A model generated the notes under the pieces. That model did not search any database, was not told the DNA's origin, and saw only the letters and a list, made by a program, of their open reading frames with translations. From the NCBI GenBank assembly GCA_037147155.1, contig JBAWVR010000013.1:1-16318 (forward strand): 16,318 nt of DNA. Direction: 5' to 3'. Source of the DNA: JBAWVR01 sp037147155 (lineage in GTDB: Bacteria > Patescibacteriota > Minisyncoccia > Phycocordibacterales > GWA1-40-21). Of the stretch, positions 6,852 through 12,767 are shown one piece after another. The position numbers and the translations under genes were made by a program. Position 1 is the first letter of the stretch, and each line of letters starts with the position of its first letter.

Positions 6852-7070
6852 CTTGTAAGTTAAGACACCGCAACACGGCTGTTTGGCCCAAAAGCCAAGC
6901 TTGGGGAAGAAAGGACTAATTTAGTCTGAGTAGAACCTCTCGGAATAACCCGAACAAGAGTTATAAAATAAGGTTTATCGGCATACTGATAAACAAAGGA
7001 GGTGGTACCGCGTTCATAAAAGATCGCCCTCGCAAAAAATCAAAGTTTGATTTTTTGCGAGGGCGTTTTT
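6852..7070 (+). promoter_or_regulatory. T-box riboswitch leader upstream of aspS
   Basis: The 3' half is diagnostic. Stem III is GTTTATC (6973-6979) with GATAAAC (6988-6994). The antiterminator is GAGG (6999-7002) with CCTC (7028-7031) and GCG (7010-7012) with CGC (7025-7027), leaving exactly the 7-base bulge TGGTACC (7003-7009) whose TGGN binds the uncharged tRNA acceptor end. The 3' antiterminator strand is the start of the terminator hairpin, so the two folds exclude each other. Known T-boxes let transcription continue when the cognate tRNA is uncharged. The upstream 120 bases are structured, for example TTGGC/GCCAA at 6883-6898 and TCGG/CCGA at 6940-6953, but show no canonical Stem I landmarks, and the specifier codon is unresolved. 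The bulge T (7006) pairs best with discriminator A, whereas tRNA-Asp usually has G, allowing only a wobble. Confidence 0.8.
7025..7070 (+). terminator. T-box intrinsic terminator before aspS
   Basis: Two perfectly complementary 20-base arms (7025-7044 and 7046-7065) around a central G, GC-rich at the base and A6/T6 in the upper part, followed by TTTTT (7066-7070). Its first seven bases are needed by the antiterminator, making it conditional. Confidence 0.88.
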
Positions 7071-7087
7071 GTTTGATATTTTACTGG

Positions 7088-7190
7088 TCCCGTTAGAGAC
7101 GGAGATTAAGAAAATATTTTTACAACAAGATATTATTAAAATAAAAATGACTTTGGCACCAATACATAATGCTTAAAGTCTCTAACGGGA
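7088..7190 (+). repeat. 13-bp inverted repeat spanning the aspS untranslated region and ending on the start codon
   Basis: TCCCGTTAGAGAC (7088-7100) and GTCTCTAACGGGA (7178-7190) are perfect reverse complements separated by 77 AT-rich bases. The last paired base is the A of the ATG at 7190. It could be a long-range RNA hairpin covering the start codon, or the terminal repeats of a 103-bp miniature element. Target-site duplications are not obvious. Confidence 0.7.
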
Positions 7191-8593
7191 TGCAAAGAAC
7201 ATACATTAAAGATTTACCACAAAAAGTGGGACAAGAAGTTACAATCTCAGGTTGGGTGGATATTCGTCGTGATCACGGCAAACTTATTTTCGTTGATCTA
7301 CGCGATATGTCAGGCAAGGTTCAGATGGTAGCACTGCCAAACAACAAAGAAGGTCATGAAGTGGCTAACACCATTCGTCCAGAATGGGTAGTTGAAGTCA
7401 AAGGTAAAGTTAACCCTCGTCCAGAAAAACTCGTGAACCTAAACGAACCAAACGGAGCAATTGAAATTGAAATCCTTGGTATTACTGTTTTGAACGAGGC
7501 TCAAACTCCACCGATTGATGTCCGTGGCGATGGTCGTGATATTGGTGAAGATGTACGTCTCAAGTATCGTTACTTGGACTTGCGTCGTCCACGTTTGCAA
7601 AAGAATATTCGCAACCGCAGTAAAGTCCAAACCTATGTTAGAAACTTTCTAACCAAAGAAGGTTTTTCAGAAATTGAAACTCCAACTTTGACCACTGCCA
7701 CAGCTGAAGGTTCTCGCGACTTTATCGTTCCATCACGTCTTGAACCAGGCAAGTTTTATGCTTTGCCACAATCTCCACAGCAATACAAACAGCTTCTCAT
7801 GGCTGCAGGTATGGAAAAGTATTTCCAATTTGCTCGTTGTTATCGTGACGAAGATAGTCGCGGTGACCGCCAACCAGAGTTTACTCAAATGGACTTGGAA
7901 ATGAGCTTTGTAAAGCGTGAGGATGTCATGGATGTGAACGAAAGGGCTTTGATTGCCTTGGTAACAGAACTTTACCCAAACAAGAAAATTCAACAAGTTC
8001 CATTTCCACGTTTAACCTACAAGGAAGCTATTGAAAAATATGGTTCTGATAAGCCGGATATTCGCGAGAATAAAGAGGATCCAAATCTTCTAGCTTTCTG
8101 TTGGGTGATTGATTTTCCATTCTTTGAAAAGGATGACAAGGGTGGTTGGACTTTCTCACACAACCCATTCTCAGCTCCAAAGCCAGAGCATATGGCAGAC
8201 CTTATGAACAAGACTAACATTGGTGACATTTTGACCACACAGTACGATATCGCTCTAAACGGCTATGAACTCGGTGGTGGTAGTATTAGAAACCACAGAC
8301 CAGAAGCCCTGCACAAAGTATTGGAAATTATGGGCTTTGATGAAGAAAAAATTGAACGTGAATATGGCCACATGTTGAAGTCCTTCTCGTTTGGTGTACC
8401 TCCACACGGTGGTATTGCTTGGGGCTTTGACCGCCTGATGATGATTATGGAAAATGAACCAAACATTCGTGAAGTGATTGCCTTTGCTAAAACTGGTGAA
8501 ATGCAAGACCTCATGATGAATGCTCCGGGTGTTGTGGCTGACGAGCAACTTCGCGATTTGAAGTTAAAGATGGTTAAAAAAGAAGATAAATAA
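7190..8593 (+). CDS. aspS: Aspartyl-tRNA synthetase, compact form without the GAD insertion
   Basis: Class II synthetase that charges tRNA-Asp (possibly also tRNA-Asn) in the cytoplasm. The preferred start at 7190 gives 467 residues beginning MQRTYIKDL, as AspRS normally does; an ATG at 7169 adds seven residues and lies in the inverted repeat loop. An N-terminal OB anticodon-binding domain ('SGWVDIRRDHGKLIFVDLRD') precedes the catalytic domain with 'RYLDLRR', motif 2 'FARCYRDEDSRGDRQPEFTQ' and motif 3 'GIAWGFDRL'. Bacterial AspRS usually has about 590 residues because a GAD domain of over 100 residues sits between motifs 2 and 3; here 'YGSDKPDIR' runs almost directly into 'LLAFCWVIDFPFFE', so it is absent. 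Expression is probably controlled by the T-box leader. The HIT gene follows after 2 bases. Confidence 0.95.
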   Translation: MQRTYIKDLPQKVGQEVTISGWVDIRRDHGKLIFVDLRDMSGKVQMVALPNNKEGHEVANTIRPEWVVEVKGKVNPRPEKLVNLNEPNGAIEIEILGITVLNEAQTPPIDVRGDGRDIGEDVRLKYRYLDLRRPRLQKNIRNRSKVQTYVRNFLTKEGFSEIETPTLTTATAEGSRDFIVPSRLEPGKFYALPQSPQQYKQLLMAAGMEKYFQFARCYRDEDSRGDRQPEFTQMDLEMSFVKREDVMDVNERALIALVTELYPNKKIQQVPFPRLTYKEAIEKYGSDKPDIRENKEDPNLLAFCWVIDFPFFEKDDKGGWTFSHNPFSAPKPEHMADLMNKTNIGDILTTQYDIALNGYELGGGSIRNHRPEALHKVLEIMGFDEEKIEREYGHMLKSFSFGVPPHGGIAWGFDRLMMIMENEPNIREVIAFAKTGEMQDLMMNAPGVVADEQLRDLKLKMVKKEDK

Positions 8594-8595
8594 TT

Positions 8596-9057
8596 ATGAA
8601 AAAAGAAGACTGCATATTTTGTAAAATTGCTGACGGTAAAATACCTTGTGTTAAGGTTCTTGAAGATGCAAAACATTTGGCCTTTTTGGACTTGAATCCA
8701 AATACCGAGGGCATGACCCTGGTGACTACTAAAGACCATTTTGACAGTGATGCTACCGATATGCCAGACCAAGAATATTCTGACTTGATGCTTTATGCCA
8801 AACAAGTAGCAAAATTATTGGAAAAAGGTTTAAAGGTTAAAAGGGTGGCTATTGTTATGGAAGGCTTGGGTGTGAACCATGTTCATATCAAATTGTACCC
8901 AATACACGGTTTAAACAGCAAATTTGAGGAAATGTGGGCCAATGACAGAGTCTTCTTTGATAAATACACTGGCTACATAACTACTCAACTAGGCCCCGAA
9001 ACAACCACGGAACAAAGAGTAGGAACTCTAAAAAAGATAGAAGCCAATCTAGGCTAA
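8596..9057 (+). CDS. HIT-family nucleotide hydrolase/transferase
   Basis: The 153-residue protein starts with CIFCKIADGKIPC, the HINT-type opening with a CxxC pair (C6, C9) that often binds zinc. The catalytic HIT motif is 'NHVHIKLYP': H95 and H97 (the latter in the nucleophile position) are kept, while the third His of HxHxHxx is Lys99. HIT proteins hydrolyse or transfer nucleoside monophosphates, e.g. from AMP-amidates or dinucleotides; Hint proteins also act on lysyl-adenylate. Coupling to aspS (2-base gap, no ribosome site in between) may hint at handling adenylates, but that is inference. A strong terminator follows. Confidence 0.88.
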   Translation: MKKEDCIFCKIADGKIPCVKVLEDAKHLAFLDLNPNTEGMTLVTTKDHFDSDATDMPDQEYSDLMLYAKQVAKLLEKGLKVKRVAIVMEGLGVNHVHIKLYPIHGLNSKFEEMWANDRVFFDKYTGYITTQLGPETTTEQRVGTLKKIEANLG

Positions 9058-9060
9058 ATA

Positions 9061-9093
9061 ATAACAAAACCGCTCCAAAGGCGGTTTTGTTAT
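9061..9093 (+). terminator. Intrinsic terminator after the aspS-HIT operon
   Basis: ATAACAAAACCGC (9061-9073) and GCGGTTTTGTTAT (9081-9093) form a perfect 13-bp stem with a 7-base loop; the T-rich 3' arm supplies the U tract. The symmetric A/T tracts could let it work on either strand. Confidence 0.85.
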
Positions 9094-9112
9094 ACACTGG
9101 AAATAATACAGA

Positions 9113-9133
9113 TAATATGAGAAAATATAGAGG
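9113..9133 (+). promoter_or_regulatory. Possible -10 box and ribosome site for scpA
   Basis: TAATAT (9113-9118) lies just downstream of the terminator and AGAGG (9129-9133) sits 2 bases before the ATG at 9136, which is close for a Shine-Dalgarno site. No good -35 is seen at 16-18 bases. A promoter is expected here because a strong terminator separates scpA from the previous operon. Confidence 0.3.
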
Positions 9134-9135
9134 TA

Positions 9136-9876
9136 ATGACTGACACCGCAGGCACTGTTTATAAAGTTAAAACTGAGCAATTCGAGGGGCCTCTCGACTT
9201 GCTTTTATCATTGATTGAAAAGCGCAAACTTTTTATCAATGATATTTCACTAGCCAAAGTAGCTGATGATTATGTCGCACATTTAGGTCAGGCAGAAAGT
9301 TTTCCGATTGCTGATAGTGCTAACTTTATTTTGATTGCCTCAACACTACTTCTCATTAAATCAAAATCTCTCTTACCACAACTAGCCTTAAACGAAGAAG
9401 AGAAAACCAATATTGACGATCTGGAAAAGAGATTGAGAATTTATCAACGCATGCGTGAAGCCTCTATCAATATAAAAAACCTATTTGGTCAAGAAATAAT
9501 TTTCCCAGCCAGACCAAGAAAATCCGTACCTGTTTTTTCACCAGACGAATCTATGACTGTCTCTAATTTAGCTTTAGCGATTAAAGTAGTTTTGACTAAT
9601 TTACCCAAGAAAGAAAAACTACCAAAACTTCTAGTTAAAAAAGTTATTTCATTGGAAGACACTATTAATACATTGACCAAAAGAATTCAATCCAGTTTCA
9701 AAATGTCTTTCCGTAACTTTTCTAATTTTGGTAAACAAGAAAAAGTAAATGTAATTGTCAGTTTCTTGGCCATGCTTGAACTCGTCAAACAGGGGATTAT
9801 CAATGTCACCCAAGACAAGCATTTTGACGATATTCAAATGGAGAGTCACAAAATTGACGTACCACATTATAATTAA
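9136..9876 (+). CDS. scpA: Segregation and condensation protein A (kleisin)
   Basis: The 246-residue kleisin partner of SMC begins with the hallmark 'FEGPLDLLLSLIEKRKLFINDISLAKVADDYV' (about residues 16-47, split), followed by 'ANFILIASTLLLIKSKSLLP', which matches ScpA closely. The C-terminal winged helix, 'KVNVIVSFLAMLELVKQGIINVTQ', binds the SMC head. ScpA, ScpB and SMC condense and segregate the nucleoid. Length is normal. scpB follows 17 bases later, the conserved arrangement, so they are cotranscribed. No smc is in view. Confidence 0.95.
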   Translation: MTDTAGTVYKVKTEQFEGPLDLLLSLIEKRKLFINDISLAKVADDYVAHLGQAESFPIADSANFILIASTLLLIKSKSLLPQLALNEEEKTNIDDLEKRLRIYQRMREASINIKNLFGQEIIFPARPRKSVPVFSPDESMTVSNLALAIKVVLTNLPKKEKLPKLLVKKVISLEDTINTLTKRIQSSFKMSFRNFSNFGKQEKVNVIVSFLAMLELVKQGIINVTQDKHFDDIQMESHKIDVPHYN

Positions 9877-9893
9877 TAATTTACAAATTTTTT

Positions 9894-10550
9894 ATGAATT
9901 TAGAACAACAAATTGAAGCAATACTCTTTTGGAAGGGTGAACCAGTTAAAGTTACAAAACTTGCTGAATATTTAGGCGTTGATGAAAATGCCATCAAAGA
10001 GGGTATAGATAAGCTGGAAACGAGCCTAAATGAGCGAGGTATTGTTCTAATTCGCAAGGATGAAGAAGTGGTGTTAGGTACTGCCAAAGTTGCTAGTGCT
10101 TTGATTGAAAAGCTCACCAAGGAAGAATTGGTTCGTGACCTTGGCAAAGCTGGTCTAGAAACTCTATCTATTATTATCTACAAAGGCCCAATCTCTCGAG
10201 CTGAGATTGATTATATTCGTGGTGTTCAGTCCAACTTTATTATTCGTAACCTGTCTATCAGAGGTCTGATTGAAAGAGTTCCGAATCCAAATGACCAACG
10301 TAGTTTCTTGTATCGCCCAACTTTTGATCTTCTCCAATATCTTGGCCTGTCAAAAATAGAAGATATGCCGGAATTCCAAGCGGTCAAAGATGACCTATTG
10401 GCTTTTGAGCAATCCAAGGAAGAAGAAAAGCAAATTGATGAGAAAGTAGAACAAAGCTTGGCTGACCTAAACGAGATTGAGGAGAAAGAAGATTCTGAAT
10501 CTGCAATGAATAGTTCAGTTGATGACATTTCTGACACAAAAGAAGCCTAA
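9894..10550 (+). CDS. scpB: Segregation and condensation protein B
   Basis: The 218-residue protein has two winged-helix domains: 'QQIEAILFWKGEPVKVTKLAEYLG' at the N terminus, and 'LGKAGLETLSIIIYKGPISRAEIDYIRGVQS' (about 83-113, split) with 'RGLIERVPNPNDQRSFLYRPT', the ScpB signature region. It dimerises and binds ScpA to complete the SMC complex. After about residue 165 the protein turns into an acidic, glutamate-rich tail that is probably disordered, as in many ScpB proteins. No Shine-Dalgarno is present in the 17-base gap after scpA, so translational coupling is plausible. The carboxypeptidase gene starts 14 bases after the stop. Confidence 0.94.
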   Translation: MNLEQQIEAILFWKGEPVKVTKLAEYLGVDENAIKEGIDKLETSLNERGIVLIRKDEEVVLGTAKVASALIEKLTKEELVRDLGKAGLETLSIIIYKGPISRAEIDYIRGVQSNFIIRNLSIRGLIERVPNPNDQRSFLYRPTFDLLQYLGLSKIEDMPEFQAVKDDLLAFEQSKEEEKQIDEKVEQSLADLNEIEEKEDSESAMNSSVDDISDTKEA

Positions 10551-10564
10551 GATGATTTGAAAAT

Positions 10565-11617
10565 ATGGATCCTGAGAATAATTTTAATGATATAGCTGAT
10601 TCAATTAAAACAAACGAGCCAGATAACGCTCGAAAGTATTTTGTAATTGCCGTATTGATAATTATTTTTATCTTTTTGGGTGTAGTTGGTAAGAAACAAA
10701 TTTATAGTAATGAAAAAAACCAGAACATTTTAAGTGAGCTGCCAAATACATTTTGGAGTTATATGCCAAGTCTCTTGTCAGCGAATAAAGAACCGGAAAA
10801 AAAACCAATCACAGCCTACGACAATCTCAGTCTTCAAGCTAAATCTGCATGCGTTTGGGACGTCCAAAATCAAAAGGTTTTATTCCAAAAAAATGGAGAC
10901 CTAGTACTACCGATTGCCTCAATCACCAAGCTCATGACTACTGTTGTAGCTATGGAAAATCTATCGAAATTTGCCACTGTTAAAATATCTTCTGATAATT
11001 TATTATCAGAAGGGGACACTGGTCTACTCAATCAAGAGAAATGGTCACTTAATGATTTACTTAGCTTTAGCTTAACCAACTCTTCAAACGACGGAATGAT
11101 GGCCGTAGCTAGCACAGTAAGTTCAGTCATAAATCAAGCCGGAGACTACAGTGAGAACAATTTTACGCGGCTCATGAATAAAAAGGCGGTTGATATGGGT
11201 TTATCAAATACAAGATTTTATAACAGTACGGGACTTGATGTTGATTTAAATTTATCTGGTGGTTACAGTACAGCAAGGGAAATTTCTAAACTAATGGAGT
11301 ATGCCATACAAAACTATCCCGACATTATGGAGGCCACATCACAAAATGCTGCAGTCTTCTCATCACTATCCAATATTAAACACATCTCTAAAAATACGAA
11401 TGAGGTGGTAAATGAAATACCCACAATTATTGCTTCTAAAACCGGTTTTACAGACCTAGCTGGTGGCACATTGGTGGTAGCCTTTGATGTTGGTTTATCA
11501 CACCCAGTCATTGCTACAGTTTTAGGATCAGGTCGTATGAAAAGATTTAGCGATATTGTCCAACTAGTACAAGCTACCCAAAAACAGCTTTTAAATCAGC
11601 AAAATAACGTTAAATAA
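10565..11617 (+). CDS. D-alanyl-D-alanine carboxypeptidase (S11 family penicillin-binding protein)
   Basis: The 350-residue membrane-anchored protein has an N-terminal cytoplasmic stretch, one transmembrane helix at about 25-42 (uncleaved anchor rather than signal peptide) and an extracytoplasmic serine peptidase domain. Active-site motifs are SITK (S119 nucleophile, K122), SSN (173-175) and SKTG (291-294), followed by 'FTDLAGGTLVV' as in DacA-type enzymes. It would remove the terminal D-Ala from peptidoglycan stem peptides and limit cross-linking. The domain stops at about the minimal S11 size, so the extra C-terminal beta domain of DacA is reduced or absent. It follows scpB by 14 bases and ends before a hairpin and the mraY promoter, placing it at the end of the scpAB unit. 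Confidence 0.92.
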   Translation: MDPENNFNDIADSIKTNEPDNARKYFVIAVLIIIFIFLGVVGKKQIYSNEKNQNILSELPNTFWSYMPSLLSANKEPEKKPITAYDNLSLQAKSACVWDVQNQKVLFQKNGDLVLPIASITKLMTTVVAMENLSKFATVKISSDNLLSEGDTGLLNQEKWSLNDLLSFSLTNSSNDGMMAVASTVSSVINQAGDYSENNFTRLMNKKAVDMGLSNTRFYNSTGLDVDLNLSGGYSTAREISKLMEYAIQNYPDIMEATSQNAAVFSSLSNIKHISKNTNEVVNEIPTIIASKTGFTDLAGGTLVVAFDVGLSHPVIATVLGSGRMKRFSDIVQLVQATQKQLLNQQNNVK

Positions 11618-11618
11618 T

Positions 11619-11646
11619 GAGCTACTTGGATTTTGCCAGATAGCTC
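11619..11646 (+). promoter_or_regulatory. Hairpin or operator overlapping the mraY promoter
   Basis: GAGCTA (11619-11624) and TAGCTC (11641-11646) pair over 6 bp, and TTGG/CCAG extend the stem inside after one mismatch. The -35 box lies in the inner arm. There is no T run after it, so a terminator is unlikely; an operator-like palindrome or an mRNA 3'-end structure are options. Confidence 0.45.
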
Positions 11647-11661
11647 AAAATCGAGTATAAT
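11633..11661 (+). promoter_or_regulatory. Sigma-70-type promoter for mraY-ftsW-murG with a near-leaderless transcript
   Basis: TTGCCA (11633-11638), a 17-base spacer and perfect TATAAT (11656-11661). The expected start at about 11668 leaves only about five bases before the ATG at 11673, and there is no Shine-Dalgarno site, consistent with leaderless translation. Confidence 0.72.
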
Positions 11662-11672
11662 AACAAACATAT

Positions 11673-12767
11673 ATGAATATTCACGCCCTAGAAATCTTTG
11701 ATGTGGTCAAAGTCTTAACGCCTGCGGTAATTGCCTTTATTGTTGGTATTTTAATTACACCATTTTGGACAAATTTTCTTTATAAAAAAGAAATGTGGAA
11801 GAAGAGTGCCAAAACTGTCGCGTTTGATGGAGGTGGTACACCAATTTTTAATAGCCTACACAAAGACAAAGAGACCAAAACCCCACGCTTGGGAGGACTA
11901 ATTATCTGGGCTTCAGTCATTATTGTTACTGTTGGTATCTGGTTATTGGATAAGGCGATGCCTGGAACTTTTTTAAATCGTTTAGATTTTCTAAGTCGTA
12001 GCCAAACCTGGGTTCCATTGTTTGCTTTGGCCATTGGCGCTTTTGTTGGTTTTCTTGACGATATCCTTGAGATTCGTGGCAGTAAAGACTACAAAGCTGG
12101 TGGCTTATCATTAAAGAAACGCTTACTAGTAATTGGTTTGATTGGTTTATTTTGTGGTTGGTGGTTCTATTCCAAACTCGATGTTACAACTCTTGGCATT
12201 CCATTCTGGGGCGATTTGCAAATTGGTTGGCTAATAATTCCGGCTTTTATCATTGTGGCAATTTCCACATATTCAGGCGGAGTTATTGATGGCCTTGATG
12301 GCTTGGCTGGTGGAATTTTTACAATTATTTTTTCCACTTACGCGGCGATTGCTTTTTCACAACACCAACTGGATCTATCTGCTTTTTGTGCCACTATTGC
12401 TGGAGGAACTTTAGCATTTCTTTGGTTCAATATTCCACCAGCCAGGTTTTACATGACTGAGACTGGCAGTATGGCCCTCACTATTACTCTAGCGATTGTT
12501 GCCTTTATGACTGACTCTCTTGGTGGTGGACATGGTGTTCTTTTATTACCAGTTATCGCTTTACCGCTTGTTCTAACTGTTCTATCAGTAGTTATACAAA
12601 CATTGTCAAAGAGATTTCGTGGTGGTAAAAAAGTATTTCTAGTGGCACCAATTCATCATCACTTTGAGGCCAAGGGCTGGCCTGCTTACAAAGTTACCAT
12701 GCGTTTTTGGGTGTTGGGTATTATGACTGCTGGTTTAGGTCTCATCATTTCATTAATAAGTAAATAA
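11673..12767 (+). CDS. mraY: Phospho-N-acetylmuramoyl-pentapeptide-transferase
   Basis: The 364-residue integral membrane enzyme of about ten helices transfers phospho-MurNAc-pentapeptide to undecaprenyl phosphate, forming lipid I on the cytoplasmic face of the membrane. Family marks are 'TPRLGGLIIW', the Asp-Asp pair of 'VGFLDDILEIRG' (D129, D130), 'GLDGLAGG' near 207-214 and the MraY-specific histidine motif 'APIHHHFEAKGW' (about 325-336). Two normally conserved sites differ: the usual 'NAVNLTDGLDG' reads 'YSGGVIDGLDG' (the Asn is Gly) and the usual 'FMGDxGS' reads 'YMTETGS' (catalytic Asp to Glu). Context argues that it is the functional enzyme. Its stop codon overlaps the ftsW start by one base (TAATG). 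Confidence 0.92.
   Translation: MNIHALEIFDVVKVLTPAVIAFIVGILITPFWTNFLYKKEMWKKSAKTVAFDGGGTPIFNSLHKDKETKTPRLGGLIIWASVIIVTVGIWLLDKAMPGTFLNRLDFLSRSQTWVPLFALAIGAFVGFLDDILEIRGSKDYKAGGLSLKKRLLVIGLIGLFCGWWFYSKLDVTTLGIPFWGDLQIGWLIIPAFIIVAISTYSGGVIDGLDGLAGGIFTIIFSTYAAIAFSQHQLDLSAFCATIAGGTLAFLWFNIPPARFYMTETGSMALTITLAIVAFMTDSLGGGHGVLLLPVIALPLVLTVLSVVIQTLSKRFRGGKKVFLVAPIHHHFEAKGWPAYKVTMRFWVLGIMTAGLGLIISLISK

Noticed and set aside
6852..6972. tRNA gene, tmRNA or RNase P RNA in the aspS leader
   Set aside because: No cloverleaf, TTCGA arm, or conserved RNase P/tmRNA blocks are visible; the position fits the sensing half of the T-box leader.
7147..7176. Nine-codon ORF (MTLAPIHNA) in the aspS leader as an attenuation leader peptide
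   Set aside because: It has no Asp codons, no ribosome site and overlaps the inverted repeat loop; the T-box already explains the control.
7169..7189. ATG at 7169 as the aspS start
   Set aside because: It adds seven residues not typical of AspRS; the protein family begins at the ATG at 7190. It remains possible if the inverted repeat blocks 7190.
8263..8805. Antisense open frame of about 180 codons across the aspS/HIT junction
   Set aside because: It runs opposite two well-supported genes, has no family resemblance, and is a shadow of their codon pattern.
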